This document shows, in pieces, positions 1-11,389 of a stretch of 64,000 nt of DNA. The translations under genes and the position numbers were made by a program. The stretch is from Polydactylus sextarius (lineage: Eukaryota; Chordata; Actinopteri; Polynemidae): positions 1,005,001-1,069,000 of the forward strand of contig CM028920.1 of NCBI GenBank assembly GCA_016801845.1. Direction: 5' to 3'. Below the pieces are notes generated by a model that saw only the letters and a program-made list of their open reading frames with translations, did no database searches and had not been told where the DNA came from. Every line of letters starts with the position of its first letter. The stretch's first letter is position 1.

Positions 1-3000
1 ATTAACATTCGAATGGTCTTCAGGTACCCTCATACGTTGTTCCACTAAAATTTGCAATTGTTTCGCAGAGGTTAACCCAGACTTAGGCATGCATCATGCG
101 TCTTCCCTTAGCATTTTGGTTGTTACCTTATTTTCACTCAGATATTGAAGTGGGGATGTTACCACGACTGTTTGGGCTGGCTCCATCGTGTCCACCAGTG
201 GGACTGACCAAATCTGTGAGATGCCTTCCATGATGGCATCTTCTTGCGAAAAGTTTCCGTTATTGTGATAAATGTGTTACTAGCTTCAGAGATGCCTGCA
301 GTCATTGTACTGGATTGTTGGCACGGGTTGGTCAGAGTTATTGGCTCAGTCGGTTATAATGGCATGGCTACAAGAGTGACTGTCGCAACGGAAGTGAGTC
401 AGTCTATTCGAAGACTGGCGATGATGAACAGACTGGGTAACCTGCACGCGTTTTGGTTATTTGAGTATACGGCCAACAAGTCTTTACCTTGGTAGGAGTG
501 TTGATGTGTCATAGCGGCTAACCAGTAGTCAAATGCGCAGTGAGATTCCTTCCCTTAGTCTTTAAATGTTCAAATCTGCGCGGTCATTGCTTGGCCCAAT
601 CTAGTTGGTGAATTGCCTTGTGTTTGATTGACTGTCCAACTTTAAGTAACTCGGATCACTAACACGTTTTTGTTGTGAACTGTCTACTTCATTCATTGCT
701 ACATTGAGCTGGTGCTGCTCAGCCACCTAGCGGTTTGGTCAGCCAACAAGATCAATTGTTAGCAGTTGGATTACCCGCTTATGAGCTGTATGCCATGAGT
801 TCCCTTTGCGTTGTGTACCGCATAATCGCAGATTCTGAGGTTGGGTGGTGATGATCGGTTGCCCGAGCGCACTGGTAGCAAGATGCGACACTGCGAGGCG
901 GTTACTTAGCACTCGCATGTTTGCTGTAAAATATGCGCTATTGACGTAGGCTTTTCCTGTTCTGGTAGATCCGGACATAACTGGTTGGTCGGTGTTGGTA
1001 GAGTCTGTCTTACCTGTGCGTACGGGAGCAGGGAGAGTAAGCGCTTTCGCACAGAATGAGCATTCAGTTCTTCTTTGCATAAGTTATGGCCAGGATGAAC
1101 CATGACCTGGTTAGCACCTCTCCGAGCACGTGTTTTTTTTTGTGATAAGCAAGAACAAACAGGTACAGGTTTGCATGTCAGTCTTTGTGTGGTCGAACTC
1201 TAACTGTGCAGCAAAAAAGGTGTGATATTTGCTTCACGTATTACTGTTAGATTTGAATCCTGTATTGCCTGTGCCATATTTCTCTGCCTTGAGATCTGAC
1301 TTGGTTGAGGCTTTTTACCGTGTAGCAATGATTAAGTATGGATACCCTAACAGAGTTGTAGCACTGAGCACAGTATCTCCTGCAACTCCTAGTGCCTTCA
1401 AGCCCCTAAATAACGTTTGTGTAGGCTACATTTAGAATTTAGACGAAGTGACAGCTTGGCACTGGTCAGTGTGAGCCTTCGTTAAGCTTGGTTGGGTAAC
1501 GTGCTGTTTAACTCGCAGGTATGCAAGGTTGAGAATGGCCGATTCGGCCTCTGCGCCATTGGGACCCAGATGGGATGAACCCCTCCCTGCTGGCCTGCTT
1601 TTATTGCTGGGATCTGGCAAAAGGGTCTTGTATTGGTAAATGTTGTGTTCCTATTTTGACTGAGGCGTCAGTTTACTGATATTTGGTAAGTGTTGAGTAA
1701 ATATGTATTAGCCCAGGTTGAGAGTTGAACCAAGCTAGTGGTGGCAGAATGCAGACTCTCTTTTCAGCTGATGGGTAGGCCCTGTTATTTTAATTCAAAT
1801 TACTCCAGATGAATGAACCCAACCTTGGGTTATTCCGTTGACCAGCTAGCTAACGCCTTTTTCTTGTTTTGTGTATAATCAAGCCTGACAATGAGGCCAT
1901 GGTTGTGGCCTTGTCAGTGTTTAGGATGAGTCATGTAGTTTAACCTTACACAAGCATCAGTGTGAGCTGGAAAAGTTGCTCCTTGTACCTTTAAGTATGT
2001 GTGAAATACGACTGGTTCATTTTCCTGGGGCCTATAGATCTGGCACTTTGAAGCATCTTGTGAAAGGCCTTTCGACTGTGGGCTCACTAATGTTTTAATT
2101 CAAATTTCTAGATAGATGCCATCAAGGCTTGCATGGCCTTAGGTCTATATTGTTTTTTTCACTAAAGCTGGTTCACGTGGGCGACCCATAACGGTTTGTT
2201 TGTCAGGCCTAGACAGATTTACCTGTGCAACTAGTATGGGTGACTGACCTTGTCAGTGTCAGTGCATAAGTTGCTTTCCTTTTAAGAGGTTTGTCTTTTG
2301 GGTTGACACCGCTATTTCACTCAGCGGGTATACCAATGGGTTTAGCAATTGGTTGACTGACTCTGTTAGGCCTGCGGCTGCTGGCCTCTGCTTCAGCACC
2401 AATGATCCATCTGCTTAGGCCGTCTACTTTGGCATGGGGCCATGCTCTTTCCTGAAAAGTTGCCGTCATGCAGTAAAAGTTGACTTTTCACCAAGTACGT
2501 TAGAGAAGTTCGGACATTGATCGGTTTTTTGGCACGGTGTAGTCAAGTGCTTTCTTTAGCCAGTTGGTCTTTAGATTGACCAGTGGCTAGCAAATAAAGC
2601 TCAGCCTGAGAAGGTTGAGCATGGCATCGTTAGTTACTTTCAACTTATTGTGCAGAAGATGAACCCTTGACCTGGCTAGACCCCTCTACCGTAGCACGGC
2701 TGTTTTTGCTTTTTTGATTATTTGCGAAGATAACCTAGATTTAAGGTTACTGTCAGATTTTTGTTGTGGTATCAGATTAAGGTCTTACGCCCCAGTATCA
2801 TAGCAGGTTGAAGCTGGAAATGATTAGTTCCATGACCTTTAGTAAATGACGAAATCGAGGTCAGTTTTTGCCTTCTGGCTAATTTCTTGCCTATGGGACC
2901 GACTTTGATTGTGTAGAGCCCTTTTCTAATGGTCTATGTTTTAAGTCAAATTTCACAAATAAAAGTAGTCAAAGGGTTTTGACATGTATGTTGTGCTATG

Positions 3001-6000
3001 TTCTGTTTCTCTCTGTTACATTTGAGTGTGTCTGCAAGGACTCACTCAAAAATGAGAAGTTTTCAGATAACCATTCAGATTGTTTCAGACTAGTTGGGCT
3101 TAACTGCCTTGGACACTGGATACCCTAATCAGCTTACCGTTTAGCACATTGATTTGTTAATGTCTAATTCAACAAGGTTGCGGCAGTTAGAGGATGGTTT
3201 GATCTCGACCTGTTTGGGCCTGGTTCGTGCCATTGGCCAAGATGGATTCCCATCTGCAGTAGCATGTTATAAGGCACTGGGGACCATTGCCTTCTTTGCT
3301 GCAAATAATGTTCCTTCTTTTTTTATGACTTTTCATTAAGTCTTGAGGGTGGGATGCCGTCAGTATCCCATGTTGGAAGGTTTGGTCAGGTATTGGCGTT
3401 AGCTCCAGTCAGTCTTATAATGAAGTGGGAGCATGAACGCTGGCATGTCAGCAGACGAATGAGGGCCCTCAGCTTTTTTAAATATTACTGCATTGGATTA
3501 ACATTGACTTGACTTATTGGAGCTGCCAGTGAGCTTATGTTTTTTTGTTTTGGGTGGTTAAACAGGACATTTAGTCCATGGGGTTTTAAACTTGAAAGTG
3601 TTTGTTGGATGAATCGAGGCGGCACAGACCCTGGGGCCGTCAACAGATTAATTGCAGTATGAGGTTGAACCCTGACTTATGTTACCTTTGCCAACTGCAC
3701 TAAATAATGGCGTGTTTGTTGTCTTTGGGGTAAACAGTTCTTTAGCAACTTGAGACGGGGTGTTGAGCATTGTTTAAGGCGCTTTTGACTGGGGTTCGTA
3801 AGCGGTTTAAGTTCGGAATTGTCAAAGCATACAGTAGAGCTGCAAAATGTTCGTATCGTAGTAGTTCAAGTCATTTTCTAATAACTGAGCGTCACTTCTC
3901 TTGGCCTGGGTACTTTCTTACTGGCACCCTGGGGAGGAACCTGACCTTGTTTAGGCACTATTCCACTGCGGCTCAGTACTGATTTTAGTTAAATTTGCCA
4001 TAACTAAGCTTCACAAAATGAGTTATGGATGTATCACCTTGTCTACAGTTTTGTATTTGTTGTCCACCGTGAAGATTTTCAACTCCAGGCCACGCAAATA
4101 AAAGGTTGGTTTCCGGCCATAAACACATTGAATGTTTCGACAGTAGCTTGGGTTGACCCAGCCTTGTGCAGCGCCCAATGGTCTGAACCACATTCTGTGA
4201 TTAGGTCAGTCCTATCCTTGGGTCATAGACCCTGCCTGTTTTTTCAGCTAGAGATTCTTTCTATTAGCAGAAATTTGACATTCGCCCTAGTTAGCCCGTT
4301 GCATCCTGTCTTAACCCGGTTTTGGGTCACAGGTCGGGAGGACTAGAGGCGTCCTTTCCTTAGCCATGACGGTGCTTGAACTATTGGAATATGGTCTCCA
4401 TGATTTACTAAATAGTGCGTCAGGACTGGCCTGAGTCTTTCTTTAGAATTTGTCGAGTGTTTGGTAACAGCCTGGGCAGTATTTGCCAGTACAGTGGCAC
4501 TGCAATGGTTTGTCAGAAGCGGAAGGCCAACACAGGCAGGGATGGAAGCACGCAGATGGATTTGAGATATATGGAGCGTCTTAACCCTGGCTGGCTTATT
4601 GCGCTGTGAGCGTGAAATGTTGTCTCTTTTTACGGTTGTATAAATTGTCAAAAAATGGGTCAGTGTTTTCTTAGAGCTGAAGGTGTTTTGGCTGGAGGCA
4701 GAGACGTTTAGACCCTTTGCCTGCGTTCAATCATGAATTGTAATAAAATTTGCTCGAGATTATGCTGACAAAGTTTTATGCAGCTTGAGGTCATTGCTTG
4801 CTGGCTTCTAATTTCTGTCTGCCTGAGCGGTCTCTGCTGGTTTAACCAATCATCGACTGTTGGTACAACTGATTTTAAGTTAATTCACAGATAAGATGGT
4901 CAACACAAGTTGTACAGTGTCCTGGTACAGTTCTAATTCTCCTTAAGCGAATTTTGAACTTTGGGTTCACTACACTTCAAAAGGGTTTGATCTCGGCATT
5001 AACCAGATTAGTAATTGGTCCGACCCTGGTTATGGTACCGCCTTAGCACTTGCTGTGCCACCAAGTCTCTCATTTTAAGAGTTTAGTGCTTCATTAGCCA
5101 CGGTATTTTTCACTCCTGATGATGAGCTCTTGCATTTGTTTCATCCATCGACTGTGACCCAAATCTGGGTTGGAGTGCCTTGCCTTCGCAGTCATGGTCA
5201 CTGCAATCCTGCTTGAGCAGTGCCTTTCTTGCCATGTGGCCCACTTTCTTTATCTGGAATGTGGTACAGTCATTTGTCTAATTTACTGGCAGGTGAAAGT
5301 CTTCGGTGAGTTCGACTGTATGCCGATGGATTTGGCACCGAAGTGTGGCAGAGACTGTTCAGATGTTAGGCTTTTAGGTTTATAATGGGACGAGTACTGG
5401 CAGTATGAGAGAATGAATGTTTTGTAGCAAGGGTATGGAGGCCATCGCTTTTTCTTTCAGTAGGTAGATACGAGAGATGATAGGCAAGGTTGTGACGCTT
5501 GCCAGTAGTTTAATGATCGGCCTGTTTGTCTTTTTTGGGGCTACGAAGTCAGAACATGGAAGGGATAGACACTTGGTCAGTCGTTTTTGTGATGAGGTCA
5601 ATTAACGATTTTATCCAGTCGACAAAGTTGTAAGGATTTGCGTTACACCTGTAGTCTCAGTTACTAATTTGTACTCTGCATAGCCGTTCATGTTTGGGCC
5701 AGATGCATACCCAGAGAGTTTGATCATACACTTGAGATGTTTTCTCCTTGTTACCTACTTAATGAATGTCAGGCCCATCAAATATCTGTTAGTTTTGTAT
5801 TTAGCTGTTGGTTTCATTTTCCATTGCCCATACTTGAGGATGGTGTCTGCCAAGGCCCCTGTAAGCCTTTGATTTTCCCCTGGGTCAACCAGTTGCAATT
5901 TGACAGAGATATTGCCAAATGCCTTAAAGTGGTCAGTGCCCACTTGCTTTTGCCTGTTTGCCAGTTTTGTTTTGTAACCATGCTACTAATCCTGTGGATG

Positions 6001-7174
6001 TCTGCAGCATTGTACAGGATGTTTGTCCTGATTTATGATGCCCAGTTTTGCTCACTACTTGCTTCGCACCATGGGAGCGAATCCTCTGGCTTGAGCGTGC
6101 TTCTTGGCCAACCCTTGCTTGATTTTAAATGATTGCTTGCTATTTGTCTTAAATGTGATGTTACCAAACTTGACGTGGTTTCGTGCAGTATGTGACTGTT
6201 ATTTTAGTCAGGGAAAGTTAGGTCAGATGGGTTGTTGACACTCCAGGTTTGATCAATCAATGGGAGCTTTGCTAGACCGGTAAGGCTCAGGTTTGACAGC
6301 AGAAGAAAAGTCCATCAGCTTATTAACATTAAGTATGGTTGGGGATGAACGCGCGGTCTTGCCTGCTTGACAAGTGACGCGGCCGTTTTGATCTTTGGTG
6401 TATACTGGTCAGAAAATCGAATATGGGTTAGGTTATTTGGTCAGGTCAATTTGTTGTATGTCCAATGGGATGATCATGGAGTGTAGAGAGATTCTACTCG
6501 CTCATGATTCTGTTCCATTGTCATGTTAAGATTGCTAAATACAGGTCAGTTTTTTGCCTTGCGGACCTCAATAATTTCTTTCATGCTTGAGGGAACTACC
6601 CTTGGTTTATGAACCCTTTTGACCGTGGTCCTAACTGATTTTAAGTCAAATTTGTCAGAATTAACATCAACAGTTTTTACAGTGACAGCTGAGGCTATCA
6701 GTGCTTTTCTCTCATTCTGAATTTGAGCAGTGTCCTGCTATGCTTCACCCCAGATAGGTGTTATTTCACGGCACATACAGGATTTCCAATTGGTTTGCCA
6801 GAGTTGGCTTGACCATGACTGTACACTGGTATGCCCATAATGTTATTTCCTGCTTTTAAGTTGTGCTTGCTGCACTTTACGATTTTCCTGAGGATTTAGC
6901 AAGGTTGCTGTGTATTAGTCCATTGACTGGTTAGCGATGCATTCTCAGCTATGCGGGCTTCGAGGCCAGGCTGTGAGGCTTGGTTGTCTTTCCATAGACT
7001 GGCCGACTGCTTATCTGCTGCTTAAAGATGGATCGCGATTAGCTATGTTGCTTTTGGTAGAATCCAGATGGGGAGACTGCCTGGTTTGAGCGTTGCTAAG
7101 CACGGTGTTTGGATTGTGCTTGTGTTTAACAGCTCCAGTAAGCGGTTACAATGTTGACTAATTAACGGTAAAAA
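1..7174. repeat. Degraded, deletion-rich extension of the tRNA tandem array
   Basis: No intact gene is visible, but pieces of the clean 1.28-kb unit recur in the correct order. 1808-1880 follows the tRNA-Ile region and its flank in shortened form, with a tgaccagctagctaac-like D-arm at about 1838. 1985-2115 follows the unit stretch found at 7760-7925. 6541-6830 follows 7787-8130, including the 'cctcaataa', 'ttttaagtcaaattt' and 'cacggcacata' landmarks. The 'ttaagttcaaattt' landmark recurs in altered form near 2095, 2940, 3806, 4750 and 6641, often 850-1000 bp apart instead of 1282, so deletions dominate. I estimate six to eight shrunken units. Identity is far below the roughly 99% seen from 7175 on, and the change is abrupt. 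Short open frames here (for example 5737-6132) resemble no protein I know. The block is either old decayed units or uncorrected long-read sequence. Confidence 0.7.
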
Positions 7175-7469
7175 CTGAAAATGATGTGTCCTCTGTCTAT
7201 TTTGTGCAGTAAATAGTTGACTGTTTCACCTAAAGCTTCTTCGGGAGTAGGGAAGTTGCCGTGCGGTCATTGATACCTGGAGTTGTTTTGGTCACAGGGT
7301 CGTTGGAGGTCAAGAGTGACTTGTGTCAGTTAGCTCCAGGTGTGAGCGGGTCTTTAACCAAATGGGAAGCAGTGGCTAGGCAAGAATGCAAGAAGCTGCA
7401 CGCTTTGTCAGCAGACAGGGAATGGGAGAGGCCCATTCAGCTTCATGTTACTTTCAGACATAAGTTAAC

Positions 7470-7542
7470 TGGCCAGTATGGGGATTGAACCCATGACCTT
7501 GGCGTTATTAGCACCACGCCTGACCAGCTGAGCTAACCGGCC
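7470..7542 (-). tRNA. tRNA-Ile(AAT), unit 1, one-base D-arm deletion
   Basis: Acceptor GGCCGGT pairs with ACTGGCC, the anticodon loop is CTAATAA, the T-loop is TTCAATC and A is the discriminator. This copy is 73 nt, against 74 in the others. The base lost is in the 3' side of the D-stem (GAGC becomes GGC), so D-stem pairing is weakened. It is the copy nearest the degraded block, so a sequencing error is possible. Confidence 0.85.
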
Positions 7543-7825
7543 TGTTTTTGTGCTTGTTTTGGGATGGTATAAACCGAAGCACAGAACAAACATGAGGTCA
7601 CATGGGGTTGTTAGAGCACTTGGTCAAGAGTCGTTTGTTGGATGGATGAGTCCAGATGAGAACGGGTCTTTAACCCCTAGGTAGCGAGTCAAAGCAGATG
7701 ACAGTGTGAGTAGCTGAAAATGATTCCTGCTCTCCACGTTATGTACCATGTTAAGTAAATGTGTATCTGAAAATACTGAGCGTCAGGTTCATTTTGCCTT
7801 GCTGGGCCTCAATAAGTTTCTTTAC

Positions 7826-7900
7826 TGGCCACTTGGAGGACGGAACTCATGACCTTGGTGTTATGAGAGCCCCTTTTCTGACCTGCTGGGCTCAGCTAAC
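7826..7900 (-). pseudogene. tRNA relic with CAT anticodon position (unit 1 example)
   Basis: It aligns along its length with the neighbouring tRNA-Ile: a shared 'tggcca' edge, 'catgaccttgg' and 'ctcagctaac'. The anticodon loop reads CTCATAA, the T-arm has lost the B-box consensus (GAGTTCCGTCC), and the D-arm is interrupted by an AAAAGGGG stretch. It is either a decayed tRNA-Ile with an A-to-C change or a decayed elongator tRNA-Met. It recurs about 651 bp into every full unit. Confidence 0.6.
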
Positions 7901-8124
7901 TGATTTTTAAGTTCAAATTTGCTCGAGAATAAAGCAATCGCTCAACAAACAGAGGTTTTGTATCAGTGTACAGCCTTGTAGGTCTATCAGTTTTCTAATT
8001 TCTCCTCATTGTCTGAACACTCTCTGAAACGCTGGTGTCACTGCTCAAGGACGTCACCCTCAAATAAAACGGGTTTGATGTTTTCACGGCACATAAACAC
8101 AGATTTCAGCAATTGGTTTCAGAC

Positions 8125-8190
8125 AGTAGTATGGGGATTGAACCCATGACCTTAGTGACAGCTGGTCAGTGACCCTAATGTGCATGCTCT
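8125..8190 (-). pseudogene. tRNA-Ile 3'-half relic (unit 1 example)
   Basis: The 3' half is identical to the tRNA-Ile of the same array over about 25 nt (AAGGTCATGGGTTCAATCCC and beyond), so the Pol III B box survives. The 5' half is scrambled, with no anticodon stem and no acceptor partner. It recurs about 950 bp into every full unit, 90-100 bp downstream of the iMet gene on the minus strand. Confidence 0.6.
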
Positions 8191-8281
8191 TCTCCTGTTT
8201 AAGCACAGTTTTGTGATTTTGGGTTAGAACCACCGTCGTCTAGTATTTTCAACTCCAGCAGGATATTAGCTGCAAAACGCT

Positions 8282-8354
8282 TAGCAGAGGATGGTTTCGA
8301 TCCATCGACCTCTGGGTTATGGGCCCAGCACGCCTCCCGCTGCGCCACTCTGCT
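8282..8354 (-). tRNA. tRNA-iMet(CAT), unit 1, enlarged D-loop
   Basis: Initiator features are present: acceptor AGCAGAG with terminal A1:U72, the GGGCCCATAACCC anticodon arm with three G:C pairs, and the GGATCGAAACC T-arm. The D-arm reads GGCGCAGCGGGAGGCG, one base longer than canonical and with an A-to-G change. TTTT follows 3 bases after the 3' end. Confidence 0.85.
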
Positions 8355-8360
8355 GTCAGC

Positions 8361-8433
8361 CACCCCAGATGGGACTCGAACCCACAATCCCTGGCTTAGG
8401 AGGCCAGTGCCTTATCCATTAGGCCACTGGGGC
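8361..8433 (-). tRNA. tRNA-Arg(CCT), unit 1
   Basis: A 73-nt cloverleaf: acceptor GCCCCAG/CTGGGGT, anticodon loop with CCT (CTCCTAA), T-arm GGGTTCGAGTCCC and discriminator G. All ten copies in the array are identical. The 3' end is 6 bp from the iMet gene, with no T run between them, so it is probably the promoter-bearing first half of an Arg-iMet transcript. Confidence 0.93.
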
Positions 8434-8750
8434 GCCACTTGCCTTGCTTTTGCTGCTGAAAATGATGTGTCCTCTGTCTATTTTGTGCAGTAAATAGTTG
8501 ACTGTTTCACCTAAAGCTTCTTCGGGAGTAGGGAAGTTGCCGTGCAGTCATTGATACCTGGAGTTGTTTTGGTCACAGGGTCGTTGGAGGTCAAGAGTGA
8601 CTTGTGTCAGTTAGCTCCAGGTGTGAGCGGGTCTTTAACCAAATGGGAAGCAGTGGCTAGGCAAGAATGCAAGAAGCTGCACGCTTTGTCAGCAGACAGG
8701 GAATGGGAGAGGCCCATTCAGCTTCATGTTACTTTCAGACATAAGTTAAC

Positions 8751-8824
8751 TGGCCAGTATGGGGATTGAACCCATGACCTTGGCGTTATTAGCACCACGC
8801 TCTGACCAGCTGAGCTAACCGGCC
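8751..8824 (-). tRNA. tRNA-Ile(AAT), unit 2
   Basis: An intact 74-nt cloverleaf with D-stem GCTC/GAGC, anticodon AAT and B box GGTTCAATCCC. It is the reference form shared by units 2-11. Confidence 0.93.
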
Positions 8825-9563
8825 TGTTTTTGTGCTTGTTTTGGGATGGTATAAACCGAAGCACAGAACAAACATGAGGTCACATGGGGTTGTTAGAGCA
8901 CTTGGTCAAGAGTCGTTTGTTGGATGGATGAGTCCAGATGAGAACGGGTCTTCAACCCCTAGGTAGCGAGTCAAAGCAGATGACAGTGTGAGTAGCTGAA
9001 AATGATTCCTGCTCTCCACGTTATGTACCATGTTAAGTAAATGTGTATCTGAAAATACTGAGCGTCAGGTTCATTTTGCCTTGCTGGGCCTCAATAAGTT
9101 TCTTTACTGGCCACTTGGAGGACGGAACTCATGACCTTGGTGTTATGAGAGCCCCTTTTCTGACCTGCTGGGCTCAGCTAACTGATTTTTAAGTTCAAAT
9201 TTGCTCGAGAATAAAGCAATCGCTCAACAAACAGAGGTTTTGTATCAGTGTACAGCCTTGTAGGTCTATCAGTTTTCTAATTTCTCCTCATTGTCTGAAC
9301 ACTCTCTGAAACGCTGGTGTCACTGCTCAAGGACGTCACCCTCAAATAAAACGGGTTTGATGTTTTCACGGCACATAAACACAGATTTCAGCAATTGGTT
9401 TCAGACAGTAGTATGGGGATTGAACCCATGACCTTAGTGACAGCTGGTCAGTGACCCTAATGTGCATGCTCTTCTCCTGTTTAAGCACAGTTTTGTGATT
9501 TTGGGTTAGAACCACCGTCGTCTAGTATTTTCAACTCCAGCAGGATATTAGCTGCAAAACGCT

Positions 9564-9636
9564 TAGCAGAGGATGGTTTCGATCCATCGACCTCTGGGTT
9601 ATGGGCCCAGCACGCCTTCCGCTGCGCCACTCTGCT
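9564..9636 (-). tRNA. tRNA-iMet(CAT), unit 2, extra G in D-arm
   Basis: The body is canonical outside the D-arm. The D-arm reads GGCGCAGCGGAAGGCG, one G longer than the unit-5 form. Confidence 0.85.
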
Positions 9637-9642
9637 GTCAGC

Positions 9643-9715
9643 CACCCCAGATGGGACTCGAACCCACAATCCCTGGCTTAGGAGGCCAGTGCCTTATCCA
9701 TTAGGCCACTGGGGC
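9643..9715 (-). tRNA. tRNA-Arg(CCT), unit 2
   Basis: Identical to the unit-1 copy and separated by 6 bp from the following iMet. Confidence 0.93.
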
Positions 9716-10033
9716 GCCACTTGCCTTGCTTTTGCTGCTGAAAATGATGTGTCCTCTGTCTATTTTGTGCAGTAAATAGTTGACTGTTTCACCTAAAGCT
9801 TCTTCGGGGAGTAGGGAAGTTGCCGTGCGGTCATTGATACCTGGAGTTGTTTTGGTCACAGGGTCGTTGGAGGTCAAGAGTGACTTGTGTCAGTTAGCTC
9901 CAGGTGTGAGCGGGTCTTTAACCAAATGGGAAGCAGTGGCTAGGCAAGAATGCAAGAAGCTGCACGCTTTGTCAGCAGACAGGGAATGGGAGAGGCCCAT
10001 TCAGCTTCATGTTACTTTCAGACATAAGTTAAC

Positions 10034-10107
10034 TGGCCAGTATGGGGATTGAACCCATGACCTTGGCGTTATTAGCACCACGCTCTGACCAGCTGAGCTA
10101 ACCGGCC
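10034..10107 (-). tRNA. tRNA-Ile(AAT), unit 3
   Basis: Identical to the unit-2 copy; all stems pair. Confidence 0.93.
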
Positions 10108-10846
10108 TGTTTTTGTGCTTGTTTTGGGATGGTATAAACCGAAGCACAGAACAAACATGAGGTCACATGGGGTTGTTAGAGCACTTGGTCAAGAGTCGTT
10201 TGTTGGATGGATGAGTCCAGATGAGAACGGGTCTTTAACCCCTAGGTAGCGAGTCAAAGCAGATGACAGTGTGAGTAGCTGAAAATGATTCCTGCTCTCC
10301 ACGTTATGTACCATGTTAAGTAAATGTGTATCTGAAAATACTGAGCGTCAGGTTCATTTTGCCTTGCTGGGCCTCAATAAGTTTCTTTACTGGCCACTTG
10401 GAGGACGGAACTCATGACCTTGGTGTTATGAGAGCCCCTTTTCTGACCTGCTGGGCTCAGCTAACTGATTTTTAAGTTCAAATTTGCTCGAGAATAAAGC
10501 AATCGCTCAACAAACAGAGGTTTTGTATCAGTGTACAGCCTTGTAGGTCTATCAGTTTTCTAATTTCTCCTCATTGTCTGAACACTCTCTGAAACGCTGG
10601 TGTCACTGCTCAAGGACGTCACCCTCAAATAAAACGGGTTTGATGTTTTCACGGCACATAAACACAGATTTCAGCAATTGGTTTCAGACAGTAGTATGGG
10701 GATTGAACCCATGACCTTAGTGACAGCTGGTCAGTGACCCTAATGTGCATGCTCTTCTCCTGTTTAAGCACAGTTTTGTGATTTTGGGTTAGAACCACCG
10801 TCGTCTAGTATTTTCAACTCCAGCAGGATATTAGCTGCAAAACGCT

Positions 10847-10919
10847 TAGCAGAGGATGGTTTCGATCCATCGACCTCTGGGTTATGGGCCCAGCACGCTT
10901 CCCGCTGCGCCACTCTGCT
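10847..10919 (-). tRNA. tRNA-iMet(CAT), unit 3, extra G in D-loop
   Basis: The D-arm reads GGCGCAGCGGGAAGCG, one G inserted in the loop with both stem strands kept. The rest is canonical. Confidence 0.87.
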
Positions 10920-10925
10920 GTCAGC

Positions 10926-10998
10926 CACCCCAGATGGGACTCGAACCCACAATCCCTGGCTTAGGAGGCCAGTGCCTTATCCATTAGGCCACTGGGGC
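10926..10998 (-). tRNA. tRNA-Arg(CCT), unit 3
   Basis: Identical to the other Arg copies; 6-bp spacer to iMet. Confidence 0.93.
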
Positions 10999-11315
10999 GC
11001 CACTTGCCTTGCTTTTGCTGCTGAAAATGATGTGTCCTCTGTCTATTTTGTGCAGTAAATAGTTGACTGTTTCACCTAAAGCTTCTTCGGGAGTAGGGAA
11101 GTTGCCGTGCGGTCATTGATACCTGGAGTTGTTTTGGTCACAGGGTCGTTGGAGGTCAAGAGTGACTTGTGTCAGTTAGCTCCAGGTGTGAGCGGGTCTT
11201 TAACCAAATGGGAAGCAGTGGCTAGGCAAGAATGCAAGAAGCTGCACGCTTTGTCAGCAGACAGGGAATGGGAGAGGCCCATTCAGCTTCATGTTACTTT
11301 CAGACATAAGTTAAC

Positions 11316-11389
11316 TGGCCAGTATGGGGATTGAACCCATGACCTTGGCGTTATTAGCACCACGCTCTGACCAGCTGAGCTAACCGGCC
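11316..11389 (-). tRNA. tRNA-Ile(AAT), unit 4
   Basis: Identical to the unit-2 copy. Confidence 0.93.

Noticed and set aside
3770..6132. Open frames in the degraded block, such as 4029-4346 and 5737-6132
   Set aside because: No recognisable protein features. The sequence aligns piecemeal with the non-coding tRNA unit.
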